From Microbacterium sufflavum (GTDB taxonomy: Bacteria; Actinomycetota; Actinomycetes; Actinomycetales; Microbacteriaceae), in NCBI RefSeq assembly GCF_023101165.1, contig NZ_CP078076.1:1984001-2048000 (forward strand): 64,000 nt of DNA, in the 5' to 3' direction. The notes beneath the pieces are model-generated. The model did no database searches. It was not told the origin of the DNA and saw only the letters and a list, made by a program, of their open reading frames with translations. Below, piece after piece: positions 54,619-63,098 of this stretch. A program made the position numbers and the translations under genes. Numbering within the stretch: position 1 is the first letter of the stretch; each line of letters opens with the position of its first letter.

Positions 54619-55390
54619 GGTCGTCATCGTCGAGAGTCCCGAGGCCGCCGGTGCGCTGGTCGCCACCGAGATCGTGGAGCTGATCGACCGTCGTCCGGAC
54701 GCCGTCCTCGGCCTGGCCACGGGCTCCACGCCGCTGCCGGTCTACCAGGCCCTGCGCGCGCAGCTCGCCGGGCGCGACGTCTCCCGGGTGCGCGGCTTCG
54801 CCCTCGACGAGTACGTCGGCATCGACCCCGCCCACCCCGAGAGCTACCGCTCCGTGATCACCCGTGAGGTCGTCGAGCCCCTGGGCCTCGACCCGCAGCG
54901 CATCCACGTGCCCAACGGCGCGGAGGCGACCATCCAGCACGCGGGTGAGGACTACGAGGCCGCCATCCAGGAGGCGGGCGGCGTCGACCTGCAGATCCTC
55001 GGCATCGGCACCGACGGGCACATCGGCTTCAACGAGCCCGGCTCCTCCTTCGCGTCGCGCACCCGGGTGAAGACCCTCACCGAGCAGACGCGCGAGGACA
55101 ACGCCCGCTTCTTCGACTCGATCGACGATGTCCCCATGCACTGCATCACGCAGGGTCTTGGCACGATCCTTCAGGCCAGGCACCTCGTGCTCCTCGCGTT
55201 CGGCGAGGGCAAGGCGGAGGCGGTCGCCGGAGCGGTCGAGGGTCCGCTGACGGCCCTGCTGCCCGGCTCGGCGATCCAGCTCCACCCGCATGCGACGATC
55301 GTGGTCGACGAGGCGGCGGCCTCCCGGCTGCAGCTCGCCGACTACTACCGGTACACGTTCGCGAACAAGCCGGCCTGGCAGGGGATCTGA
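54611..55390 (+). CDS. nagB: Glucosamine-6-phosphate deaminase
   Basis: 259 residues from ATG 54611, with AAGGAG 10 bases upstream inside the kinase gene. LGLATGSTPLPVYQAL, FALDEYVGI (catalytic Asp/Glu) and LGIGTDGHIGFNEPGSSF (catalytic His) define the family. It converts glucosamine-6-phosphate to fructose-6-phosphate and ammonia. It completes, with NagA elsewhere in the window and the kinase, a route from N-acetylglucosamine to glycolysis. Confidence 0.97.
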   Translation: MAEVVIVESPEAAGALVATEIVELIDRRPDAVLGLATGSTPLPVYQALRAQLAGRDVSRVRGFALDEYVGIDPAHPESYRSVITREVVEPLGLDPQRIHVPNGAEATIQHAGEDYEAAIQEAGGVDLQILGIGTDGHIGFNEPGSSFASRTRVKTLTEQTREDNARFFDSIDDVPMHCITQGLGTILQARHLVLLAFGEGKAEAVAGAVEGPLTALLPGSAIQLHPHATIVVDEAAASRLQLADYYRYTFANKPAWQGI

Positions 55391-55397
55391 CCCCGAC

Positions 55398-55805
55398 TCA
55401 CCGGGTCGCGGCCGGCCAGGCGAGGGGGAGCAGGTGCTCCACGCTCAGCGGCGCCAGCGGCAGCGTCTCCGCGTCTTCCGGGGTGATCCATCGCAGCTCC
55501 GCGAGCTCGGCCTGCACCCGCACCCCGGCCGGGTCGATCGCTGCGGTGAAAGCATCGGCGACGACCCGGTGACCCGGTTCGTTCGCGGCGGCGGACACGA
55601 ACCGTCCGAGCGGACGGAGGTCGCTCTCGCGCAGTGCCACGCCGAGTTCCTCGCGCAGTTCGCGGATGAGGGTCTGCGCGGCGCTCTCGCCGGGCTCCGG
55701 CTTGCCTCCAGGCTGCATGAACCTGGTCGTGCCGTGCTTGCGGACCACCAGCACGCGGCCCTGGTCGTCGACGATCACCGCCGCGCTCACGTGGATGTCA
55801 GGCAT
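55398..55805 (-). CDS. NUDIX hydrolase
   Basis: 135 residues. The Nudix box is intact (GGKPEPGESAAQTLIRELREELG, with REL-REELG ends). The start MPDIHVSAAVIVDDQG is the usual strand. The substrate is a nucleoside diphosphate-X compound not identifiable here. It overlaps the upstream FAD oxidase by 8 bases and is convergent with nagB, with stops 7 bases apart. Confidence 0.9.
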   Translation of the reverse strand: MPDIHVSAAVIVDDQGRVLVVRKHGTTRFMQPGGKPEPGESAAQTLIRELREELGVALRESDLRPLGRFVSAAANEPGHRVVADAFTAAIDPAGVRVQAELAELRWITPEDAETLPLAPLSVEHLLPLAWPAATR

Positions 55806-57162
55806 CGGGGACGAACACCTTCCCTGGGTTGAGGATCCCGAGCGGATCGAAGACGGCGGCGATCTCGCGCTGCAGCCGCCACTGGTCGTCGCCGAGCTCC
55901 TCCGCAAGCCAGCGCCGCTTGAGCACCCCGATGCCGTGCTCGCCCGTGAGCGTGCCGCCCAGGCGGATCGCCGCGCGGAACAGCTCGTCGGCGGCGGCCC
56001 AGACGTGTGCCGGGGTCTCGGGTCCCTCGAACACGAAGTTCGGGTGCAGATTGCCGTCCCCCGCGTGCGCGACCGTGGGGATCACGAGACCGTACTCGCG
56101 CTCGATGCGGGCGATCTCGTCGAACATCGCCGGCATGGCGCTCCGCGGCACGGAGACGTCTTCGATCAGGGTGGTGCCGAGGGAGGCCATCGCGGCGTGC
56201 ATGGACCGGCGGATCGCAAGCAGCCGCTCGCCCTCCGCGCGATCGTGCGACACCTCGGTGACGCCGTCGTTGGCGCGCAGGATGGCGTCGATCGCGTCGG
56301 CCTCGGCGGCCGCCGCAGGCCCGTCGGTCTGGATGGTCAGCTGCGCGGTGCCGGGCGTCGGCGCCGGCAGGCCGAGCAGAGCGTGCACGGCCGCGAGGCT
56401 CGGGGCGTCCATGAGCTCCATGATCGCGGGCTGCACCCCGGCGGCGGTCACGGCGGCTGAGGCGGCGGCCGCGGCGCGGACACCGGGGAACAGAGCCGTC
56501 ACAGTGCAGCTCTCGCCGGGGACGAGCCGCCGGAGCTTGAGCGTCGCGCCGACCACGACGCCGAGGATGCCCTCCGAACCCACGACGAGAGCCGTCAGGT
56601 CGAGGCCCGTGACGCCCTTGACGCTGCGATGCCCCAGGTGCAGAAGCCGCCCGTCGGCCAGTACGAGGTCGACGCCGAGGACGGCATCCCGCACGACGCC
56701 GTACTTCGCGCAGAGCAGTCCTCCCGCGCCCGTGGCGATGTTGCCACCGACCGTCGAGATGTCGCGGCTCGCGGGGTCGGGTGCCCACCACAGGCCGAAG
56801 GACGCGAGGTGGGCATTGAGCTCGGCGTTGAGGATGCCGGGCTCGACCACGGCCAGCAGATCGTCGGGGCGGACCTCGTGGATCGCCGCCATGCGTCGCA
56901 GCGACAGCACGATCTCACCCTCGCCCGCGTTGGCCGCCCCGGCGAGGCCCGTGCCGGCGCCGCGGACCACCACGGGCGTGCGCGTCGCCGAGGCGATGCG
57001 CAGGGTCTCCTGCACGTGCTCCACGCGCTCGGCGTGCACGATCGCCAGCGGGCGCCCCGCGGCGGCATGGCCGGAGCGGTCGGAGCGCGCCAGTTCGAGC
57101 GCGTCCTCGTCGGTGTCGACGAGGACGCCGAGCGCCTGCTGCAGCAGCGGGACGACGCTCAC
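55798..57162 (-). CDS. FAD-linked oxidase, D-lactate dehydrogenase / glycolate oxidase GlcD type
   Basis: 454 residues. The FAD-binding PCMH domain has PVVVRGAGTGLAGAANAGEGEIVLSL and DISTVGGNIATGAGGLLCAKYG; the C-terminal FAD-oxidase C domain has TVAHAGDGNLHPNFVF and a catalytic-type GEHGIGVLKRRWL. D-lactate, glycolate or D-2-hydroxyglutarate are possible substrates. Next to amino-sugar genes, D-lactate released from N-acetylmuramic acid is attractive, but this is inference. It is co-transcribed with the NUDIX gene. Confidence 0.9.
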   Translation of the reverse strand: MSVVPLLQQALGVLVDTDEDALELARSDRSGHAAAGRPLAIVHAERVEHVQETLRIASATRTPVVVRGAGTGLAGAANAGEGEIVLSLRRMAAIHEVRPDDLLAVVEPGILNAELNAHLASFGLWWAPDPASRDISTVGGNIATGAGGLLCAKYGVVRDAVLGVDLVLADGRLLHLGHRSVKGVTGLDLTALVVGSEGILGVVVGATLKLRRLVPGESCTVTALFPGVRAAAAASAAVTAAGVQPAIMELMDAPSLAAVHALLGLPAPTPGTAQLTIQTDGPAAAAEADAIDAILRANDGVTEVSHDRAEGERLLAIRRSMHAAMASLGTTLIEDVSVPRSAMPAMFDEIARIEREYGLVIPTVAHAGDGNLHPNFVFEGPETPAHVWAAADELFRAAIRLGGTLTGEHGIGVLKRRWLAEELGDDQWRLQREIAAVFDPLGILNPGKVFVPDA

Positions 57163-57186
57163 GACGGGATGCTCACGACGGCGAGT

Positions 57187-57558
57187 TCACGTCAGGGCGC
57201 GGCGACCGCTCAGAACACCGGCGACCACGGCGACGAGGGCGAAGGCGGTGCCGATCAGGGCCTGGCCCATGGACCACCACGCGATCGTCACGCCCACGTA
57301 GATGAGCAGTTCGACCAGCGCACGCAGGAACGGGTGCACGCGCAGCACGGGGCGGGGCGACAGGAACAGTGCCCACAGCAGCAGGGCCGTGACCGGCGCG
57401 CCGATGCCGATCACGATGTTCCACGGCAGGTCCCAGCTCGCGAAGCCCCACAGGGCGAGAGAGGCGATCGCCGCGATCAGGACGACGACGCGCACGAGGT
57501 CGAGCGCGGTCAGCGCCTGACGTTCGACGCCGGGGACGGGGGCGGGATCCGGAGTCAT
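57187..57558 (-). CDS. YrdB family membrane protein (DUF2568)
   Basis: 123 residues with four hydrophobic helices (VRVVVLIAAIASLALWGFAS, LPWNIVIGIGAPVTALLLWALF, LRALVELLIYVGVTIAWWSMG, LIGTAFALVAVVAGVLSG). Function unknown. TAGACT and 6 bases precede the ATG, a leaderless start. The start codon is at the centre of the perfect palindrome GGAGTCATGACTCC (57551-57564). The stop is 24 bases before the FAD oxidase start. Confidence 0.88.
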   Translation of the reverse strand: MTPDPAPVPGVERQALTALDLVRVVVLIAAIASLALWGFASWDLPWNIVIGIGAPVTALLLWALFLSPRPVLRVHPFLRALVELLIYVGVTIAWWSMGQALIGTAFALVAVVAGVLSGRRALT

Positions 57559-57564
57559 GACTCC
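57551..57564. promoter_or_regulatory. 14-base palindrome centred on the YrdB-family start codon
   Basis: GGAGTCATGACTCC is self-complementary and overlaps the start codon and the first bases of the predicted leaderless mRNA. It could be an operator or fold into a start-site hairpin; chance is not excluded. Confidence 0.35.
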
Positions 57565-57567
57565 AGT

Positions 57568-59619
57568 CTATTCGGCGATCGTCGAGCCCTCTGCCGCCGC
57601 AGCGACGGGCTCGGAGAGGGTCGCGACGGCCTCGACGGGAGCCGGTGCAGTCTCGGCCGGTGCAGCCTCGACCGGGGCCGGAACCGACGCGGGCTCGACG
57701 GGGGCCGACGCGGGCTCGACGGGGGCCGGTGCGGGCTCGACGGGGGCCGGAGCGGGCTCGGCCGGAGCGGGCTCCGCGTCAGCCGGTGCCGGAGAGGGCG
57801 CTGTCTCGTCGGGGACGACAGCCGCATCCGCCGCGGCCGTCGTGTCGCCGACGGGCGCGGTGTCCTCGGCGGGCTGCTCCGGGACGACGGGCGTCTCGAG
57901 CGCGAGGGACAGCAGCGTGGTGTCTGTCGAGGCCCCCGGTCCGTCCGGGAACACGTAGCGGAAGGTGACCGTGGTGGTGTCCGCGTTCCACAGCTGACGC
58001 GCGGTCGGGCGGAGATCGATGGTCCCCGTGCCGGCATCATCCAGCGTGATGCTGTCGCCGCCACCGGTGGCGCCGTCGATCAGCGCCTCCACCTGAAGAC
58101 CCGGGGCTCCGGAGACGGGCACCGTGTAGTGCAGCTGGATCCCGGTGAAGGAGATGGTCGCGGCGCTCCACTGCGGCCCCTCCGTCGGCTTCGCGGGCTC
58201 GACCGGGTCCGTGGGATCGGTCGGGTCCGTGGGGTCCGTGGGATCGGTCGGGTCCGTGGGGTCGGTCGGATCTGTCGGGTCGGTGGGGTCGGTCGGGTCC
58301 ACCTGCTCGGGCGGCGCGATCGGTGCGACGGGTTGCGCCGACGGGACGACGACGGTGCCGGACTGCTCGGTCGGCTGCGGTGTCGGCACCTCGGCGGCCG
58401 GAGGAGCGGGAGGTTCCTCCGCGGGCGCCTCGATCACGATGGGCTCGTCGAGCCCGAGCGACGTGTCGGGCGCGATGTCGGTCGTGATCGAGGAGTCGCC
58501 GTCCGCGGCGCTCGGGAGCGACGTCGCGGGGCTGGCGCCGGCGAGACCGGGAACGATCGCGGCAGCGGTGACGACCCCGGCGACCACCAGTGCGGCCGAC
58601 CCCGCGCCGACCAGCGCTCCCATGCCCGTGAACGCCCCTCCGGTGCTCGCGCTTCCACCGCCGGCGCTGCTGCCCCCCGCGGAGCCGGACCCACCGGACG
58701 CGCCGGAACCGGACGCGGCGACACCCGTTGCCGCGTGCCCCGCCCCGCCATCGCCGACCAGCACGCCGCCGGCGATGCTCGACGGCATGGCCGCCATCGC
58801 GACGATCGGAGCGCCACCGCCCTGCAGGGTCGCGAGGTAGCCACCGGCACCCGCGACGCCGAGCACCAGCGGCAGCATGACGAGCGCGAGGCGCATCGAG
58901 ACGTCCTTGGCCTCGGCGGCGACGATCATGCAGCGCGCGCACTCGTCGAGGTGGAGTTCGAGGCGCTTGTGGTCGCGCGTGCCGAGGTTGCCGCGGGAGT
59001 ACGCGCCGAGGTGCTCGATCGTCCACTGGCAGTCCGACCCGGGGGTCGCGCTGCGCAGGTGCGCCTGGATCCACGCCTCGCGCAGACCCTCGCGCGCGCG
59101 GAACGCGAGCTGGGAGACGGCGCCCGCCTTCATGCCGAGCAGCGGTGCGACCTCCTGCGGCTTCATCTGCTCGATCTCGGTGTACCAGAGCACTTCCTGC
59201 CAGCGCGAGGGAAGGCTGCGGAATGCCTGCGCCGTCAGGCTGCGGTCGAGCGCCTCGTTGGAGGCGTTCTCGGTGCTGCTCGGGTCGGCCACCGTGTCGA
59301 GCTCGTCGATCGCGGTCTCGCGGCGCGAGCGTCCCCACGCGGCGGCGGTGTTGCGGATGCTCGTGAACAGGTAGGCGCGGAACGACCCGTTGGGCCCACC
59401 GCCCTTGGCGATCGCCTGGTAGATGCGGGTGTACGCCTCCTGCACCAGATCGTCCGGGTCGATCGACGAGGTCACCGATCGTGCGACGGCGATGCCGGAC
59501 GGGTAGTGACGCTTCCAGAGTTCGCCGAACGCCGTCGTGTCGCCGGAGCGGGTGCGGAGGATCAGGTCGGCATCGCCGATGGGCTCGTCAGGTGTGGTGT
59601 TCTCTCGGTGCACAATCAT
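57568..59619 (-). CDS. Membrane-tethered ECF sigma factor fused to a zinc-finger anti-sigma-like and repeat-rich extension
   Basis: 683 residues. Sigma2 (DPDDLVQEAYTRIYQAI, about 53-70) and sigma4 (LPSRWQEVLWYTEIEQMKPQEVAPLLGM, about 135-162) come first. Residues about 195-235 hold HLDECARC, the HxxxCxxC of zinc-binding anti-sigma domains. A membrane helix follows (LALVMLPLVLGVAGAGGYLATL), then a Gly/Ser-rich stretch and a second hydrophobic helix (ALVGAGSAALVVAGVVTAAAIVPG). Next come ten DPT repeats, an Ig-like segment (GIQLHYTVPVSGAPGLQVEALI) and Pro/Ala/Glu repeats. Sigma, anti-sigma and sensor thus appear in one chain; release may need proteolysis (inference). Confidence 0.88.
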   Translation of the reverse strand: MIVHRENTTPDEPIGDADLILRTRSGDTTAFGELWKRHYPSGIAVARSVTSSIDPDDLVQEAYTRIYQAIAKGGGPNGSFRAYLFTSIRNTAAAWGRSRRETAIDELDTVADPSSTENASNEALDRSLTAQAFRSLPSRWQEVLWYTEIEQMKPQEVAPLLGMKAGAVSQLAFRAREGLREAWIQAHLRSATPGSDCQWTIEHLGAYSRGNLGTRDHKRLELHLDECARCMIVAAEAKDVSMRLALVMLPLVLGVAGAGGYLATLQGGGAPIVAMAAMPSSIAGGVLVGDGGAGHAATGVAASGSGASGGSGSAGGSSAGGGSASTGGAFTGMGALVGAGSAALVVAGVVTAAAIVPGLAGASPATSLPSAADGDSSITTDIAPDTSLGLDEPIVIEAPAEEPPAPPAAEVPTPQPTEQSGTVVVPSAQPVAPIAPPEQVDPTDPTDPTDPTDPTDPTDPTDPTDPTDPTDPVEPAKPTEGPQWSAATISFTGIQLHYTVPVSGAPGLQVEALIDGATGGGDSITLDDAGTGTIDLRPTARQLWNADTTTVTFRYVFPDGPGASTDTTLLSLALETPVVPEQPAEDTAPVGDTTAAADAAVVPDETAPSPAPADAEPAPAEPAPAPVEPAPAPVEPASAPVEPASVPAPVEAAPAETAPAPVEAVATLSEPVAAAAEGSTIAE
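58201..58302 (-). repeat. In-frame DPT tripeptide repeats in the sigma-factor fusion
   Basis: About ten tandem 9-base units encode Asp-Pro-Thr with synonymous variation in the third codon positions, so the peptide is conserved more than the DNA. It looks like a rigid extracytoplasmic or periplasmic-like spacer. Confidence 0.85.
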
Positions 59620-60212
59620 CCATCTGTCCCGGGGCGCGGATCGGCCCTCAGGGGAAGAGACGCGCGAGCGCGCGTCTTATTACGCGGTACGACGATTGTC
59701 CCGCGAAAGTCCTGATAAGGCCACCCCTTCGTGCTCTGTTCGAAGGAGATCCATCGGGTTCTGTCATTCGGCATCCAGCCCCGAAAACTTTTTCCGAAGT
59801 CGCGTAATGAACTGGAGATCGCTTCGTCTCATCCCGTAGAGACAGCCATGCGAACTCCACCGGGGGGCGGAGTTCAGGCTCTGATGCGGGGGGTTCTGCA
59901 TCAGGGGAAGGGTCGAGGTCCTCGGGGGAGGAGCCCTCGGCCCCGCCCGCTCGACACGGGAGGGAACGGGCCGCCGATCTGGGGAGAACGGCGGCCCACC
60001 ATCCCGCTCTACGGGAGAGACAGTCGCCGATCTGGGGAGTCCGGCGCCGGTCTTTCCCGCTCTATGGGAGAGGGGCCGCCGATCTGGGGAGAACGGCGGC
60101 CCACCATCCCGCTCTACGGGAGAGACAGTCGCCGATCTGGGGAGTCCGGCGGGTGTCACGACCTGTTCGATCGGAGGCCGCAGCGCTGCGCGTCGCGCGG
60201 AGTGCTGTCCTT
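59620..60212. other. 593-base intergenic region between the sigma-factor fusion and nagA
   Basis: The left third (59620-59870) is less G+C-rich than its surroundings and holds the sigma gene's leader. It contains the dyad AGACGCGC / GCGCGTCT (59658-59677) and A/T-rich stretches at about 59786-59800. CTGATGC / GCATCAG at 59881-59904 is a hairpin. The right part (59968-60155) is a tandem repeat array described separately. Short open frames exist in both strands, but none has a convincing start or a familiar product. Confidence 0.7.
59968..60151. repeat. Hairpin-forming tandem repeats, about 52-base period
   Basis: A 79-base block (59968-60046) is repeated identically at 60073-60151, and each block holds two related units. 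Every unit has CGCCG then ATCTGGGGAG then CGGCG (stem-loop) and most have TCCCGCTCTACGGGA or TCCCGCTCTATGGGA (second stem-loop). The loop GATCTGGGGAG occurs four times unchanged. The flanking stem bases vary between units while pairing is kept. Confidence 0.9.
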
Positions 60213-61385
60213 CTAGGCGGACAGTGCCTGGCCCGTCCAGACCCGCGCGACGCGCAGCCTCGCATCGAGCAGCACGGCGTCACCGAGCATGCCCGCGCGC
60301 AGCGCGCCGAGACGCGTGTGCCGTCCGACGGCCCTCGCCGGTGTCTCGGTGAGCGCGCGCACCGCCTCGGTCAGGGGCACCCCCGCGCGTACGGCGCGCT
60401 GCAGTGCCACATCCTGCGTGAGCGTCGACCCGGCGATCGAGCCCGTGTCGTCGGCGCGCGCCACCCCGTCGAGGACCGTCACGCGAACGGCGCCGAGGTC
60501 GTACTGCCCGTCGGCGCTGCCCGCGGCGGCCATGGCGTCGGTGATCAGCGCGACCCTGGTCGGCGCCGCGTCGAACACGAGCTTCACGACAGCGGGGTCG
60601 AGGTGGATGTCGTCCGCGATCGCCTCGAGGATCACCCGGTGATCGGCGGCCGCGGCGAGCACGGGGCCAGGGGCGCGGTGGTGGATGCCGTTCATCGCGT
60701 TGAACGCGTGGGTGAGGATCGACGCTCCCGCCTCGAACGCCGCGATCGCCATGTCGGCGTCGGCGTCGGTGTGCCCCACGGCGGCCGCTGCGCCGGAGGC
60801 GACGATCTGCCGCACGGCGTCCAGCCCACCCGGCAGCTCCGGCGCGATCGTCACCTGGCGCACGGTGCCGCGCCCCGCGTCCAGCAGCCGGGCGACGTCC
60901 CGCTCGGAGGGGTGGCGCAGCAGCGACGGCTCGTGCGCGCCGTGGTGGCCGGGGTCGAGGAACGGGCCCTCGAGGTGCGAGCCGAGCACGTCGACGTCGG
61001 TCTCGGTCAAGTCGGCGATGGTCGCGACGCTCTCCGCCAGTGCGTCGAGCGTTCCGGTCACCAGCGAGATGACGGCGCGGGTCGTGCCGTGCGCGCGGTG
61101 CAGGTCGCGCCCGGTCCGGATCGCGTCGATGCCGTCGTCGTACGCGGCACCGGCGCCGCCGTGGCCGTGGATGTCGATGAAGCCGGGGGTCAGCACGGCG
61201 CCGGGACCTGCGGCCTCCGCCGCGTCGACCACCTCGTCCGCGGACTCCCACTCCGACCCGGTGCCGCGCGAGACGACGACGCCGTTCTCGATGCGGACCC
61301 ATCCGTCGTCGGTGACCTCACCGCGGTCGACGATGCGGGCGGAGTGGACGACCAGCGAGCCGGTCGCGGAGGAGTGGGTGGTCAA
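60213..61385 (-). CDS. nagA: N-acetylglucosamine-6-phosphate deacetylase
   Basis: 390 residues if started at TTG 61385, which overlaps the GH20 stop as TTGA. Metal and active-site motifs are GFIDIHGHGG, LGSHLEGPFL, VGHTDAD, LTHAFNAMNGIHHR and LITDAMAAAG (catalytic Asp). It releases acetate from GlcNAc-6-phosphate to feed NagB. The gene is co-transcribed after the GH20 gene, forming a glycan-degrading pair. Confidence 0.95.
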   Translation of the reverse strand: MTTHSSATGSLVVHSARIVDRGEVTDDGWVRIENGVVVSRGTGSEWESADEVVDAAEAAGPGAVLTPGFIDIHGHGGAGAAYDDGIDAIRTGRDLHRAHGTTRAVISLVTGTLDALAESVATIADLTETDVDVLGSHLEGPFLDPGHHGAHEPSLLRHPSERDVARLLDAGRGTVRQVTIAPELPGGLDAVRQIVASGAAAAVGHTDADADMAIAAFEAGASILTHAFNAMNGIHHRAPGPVLAAAADHRVILEAIADDIHLDPAVVKLVFDAAPTRVALITDAMAAAGSADGQYDLGAVRVTVLDGVARADDTGSIAGSTLTQDVALQRAVRAGVPLTEAVRALTETPARAVGRHTRLGALRAGMLGDAVLLDARLRVARVWTGQALSA

Positions 61386-62893
61386 CGTTCGCTCCAGGGG
61401 ATGTCGGCGGCGGGGTGGAAATCGACCCCCTCAGCCTTCCACAGCGGCGCGAGTCGTCCGACCCGCGCCCGGAACGACTCCCAGCTCCGACCGGCACCCT
61501 CGCGCGGGGACCACGCGACCTCGGCCTGGGCCGCCGCGCGGGGGAACACCAGCTGCTCGACCTCGTCGAGCGTGCGGGTGGTCTCCGACCACAGGGGCGC
61601 CTCCACGCCGAGGATCGCGGACTCCGGCACGTCGAGCACCGCGGTCGGCTCCCACTCGTAGGCGGAGCGGACGTCGATGATCGCCGCCCACGTGAGCCCC
61701 AGCGGGAAGTCCTCGGTGTACTTCATGTCGAGGTAGGTCACGTTCGCGGCGGACATGATCAGCGCGCCACCGCGCTCGACGAAGTGCGCGGCCTCCGCCG
61801 CGTGCGTGCCCTCCGGCGTGGTCTTGCCCCAGTACTGTCCGACGGTCCCCTCGGCGATGTTCGCGGCGGAGCCCATCTCGTGCCAGGCGACGGGGGTCTT
61901 GCCCTCCGCGACCACGATCGCCGTCGCGCGCTCGGCGAACAGGTCGAAGTCGGCCTGCGGGGTGCCGAGCGACTCGTCGCCGCCGATGTGGATGTACGGA
62001 CCGGGCGTCATCTCGGCGAGCTCCCGGACGACGTCGCGCACGAAGTCGTAGGTGCGCTCCTCGTGGATGCGCACGCTGGAGTGGCCGACGCCCCATCCGA
62101 GATACGTCTCGCCGGCGACCGGGAGCGGCTGCCCGAGCCGCTCGGAGTCGGCGACGAGGGCGTCGTTCAGCACCGGCTCCTCGACGAGCTCCGGATAGGC
62201 GACGCCGATCGCGTGCGTGTGTCCCGGCAGGTCGATCTCGGGGATCACGATCATGTGCCGCGTCGCGGCGTAGGCGACGATCTCGCGGTAGTCGTCCTTC
62301 GTGTAGAAGCCGCCGGGGTGACCGTCGACCGAGGTCGTGGCCGCACGCTCGGTCAGCAGCGGCCAGGCGTCGATGTGCACCCGCCAGCCCTGGTCGTCGC
62401 TCAGGTGCAGGTGGAGGTGGTTGTACTTCAGGGCGCTCGTGCTGTCGATGAAGCGCTTCACGTCGTCGACGCCGAAGAAGTGGCGCGCCACGTCGAGCAT
62501 CACGCCCCGGCGCGCGAACCGCGGGGCGTCGGCGATCTCCACGTGCGGCAGCGCCCAGCCTCCGGCGTCCTCGCGCAGCAGCTGCAGCAGCGTCTGGACG
62601 CCGTAGAACAGTCCGGCCTCGTCGTCGCCGGTGACCACCGCGCGGTCGTCGATCCGCAGCGTGTACCCCTCGGCAGCCGCGACACCGCTGTCGAGGCGCA
62701 GCTCGATATCTGCCGGCCCTTCGGCGGCCGTTTCCAGCCGCAGGCCGGTGCGGCGCTCGACCGCGGCGGCGAGCTGCGCGGCGGCGGGGGAGGAGCCCTG
62801 GATGCGGGACGTGGAGGTGATCGCGAGGCGGCCGTCGCCGACGGTGGCGGAGGCGGGGGCGGGCACGAGGGGGAGCTCGAGAGGAAAGACCAT
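61382..62893 (-). CDS. GH20 beta-N-acetylhexosaminidase
   Basis: 503 residues from ATG 62893. The non-catalytic domain 2 (about residues 1-120) precedes the barrel: RRGVMLDVARHFFGVDDVK, HLHLSDDQGWRVHIDAWP, the YIHIGGDES segment with catalytic D306-E307, and TPVAWHEMG. No signal peptide is present, so it acts in the cytoplasm on imported oligosaccharides or muropeptides. TAGGTT and 6 bases precede the ATG, favouring it over an in-frame TTG two codons upstream. nagA follows with a TTGA junction. Confidence 0.95.
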   Translation of the reverse strand: MVFPLELPLVPAPASATVGDGRLAITSTSRIQGSSPAAAQLAAAVERRTGLRLETAAEGPADIELRLDSGVAAAEGYTLRIDDRAVVTGDDEAGLFYGVQTLLQLLREDAGGWALPHVEIADAPRFARRGVMLDVARHFFGVDDVKRFIDSTSALKYNHLHLHLSDDQGWRVHIDAWPLLTERAATTSVDGHPGGFYTKDDYREIVAYAATRHMIVIPEIDLPGHTHAIGVAYPELVEEPVLNDALVADSERLGQPLPVAGETYLGWGVGHSSVRIHEERTYDFVRDVVRELAEMTPGPYIHIGGDESLGTPQADFDLFAERATAIVVAEGKTPVAWHEMGSAANIAEGTVGQYWGKTTPEGTHAAEAAHFVERGGALIMSAANVTYLDMKYTEDFPLGLTWAAIIDVRSAYEWEPTAVLDVPESAILGVEAPLWSETTRTLDEVEQLVFPRAAAQAEVAWSPREGAGRSWESFRARVGRLAPLWKAEGVDFHPAADIPWSER

Positions 62894-63003
62894 GAACAAA
62901 ACCTATCGGCCGCGGACGCCCAGGGGAACAGCGGAATCGAAACGATTCTGCGTGGCCGGTCGGGCACCCGCCGGCAGCGCGCTGTCCCGCTCCGCCGATC
63001 CGC

Positions 63004-63009
63004 TATGCT
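63004..63009 (+). promoter_or_regulatory. glyA promoter -10 box
   Basis: TATGCT lies just upstream of the riboswitch aptamer; transcription would start near 63015. A -35 element is not obvious. Confidence 0.6.
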
Positions 63010-63013
63010 CGTA

Positions 63014-63098
63014 ACCGTCGCGACTGGCGTCTGGGTGGACTACCACCGGGGAGCGACTGACCACGGAATTCGACCGCGCGCCTGGGCCGATGCGAACA
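63014..63098 (+). ncRNA. ZTP riboswitch (pfl motif) upstream of glyA
   Basis: The conserved blocks appear in order: GCGACTGGCG (63020-63029), GTGGAC then CCACCGGGGAGCG (63043-63055), and after a variable linker CCGCGCGCCTGGGC (63074-63087), which can form the pseudoknot stem. These match the pfl RNA consensus that binds ZTP/ZMP, a signal of folate or one-carbon shortage. glyA is a classic target. No terminator stem is evident after it; the ribosome site at 63118-63123 may be the controlled element. Confidence 0.9.

Noticed and set aside
59648-59860. Minus-strand 70-codon frame upstream of the sigma-factor fusion
   Set aside because: It covers the probable promoter and leader of the sigma gene, has no recognisable domain and no good ribosome site.
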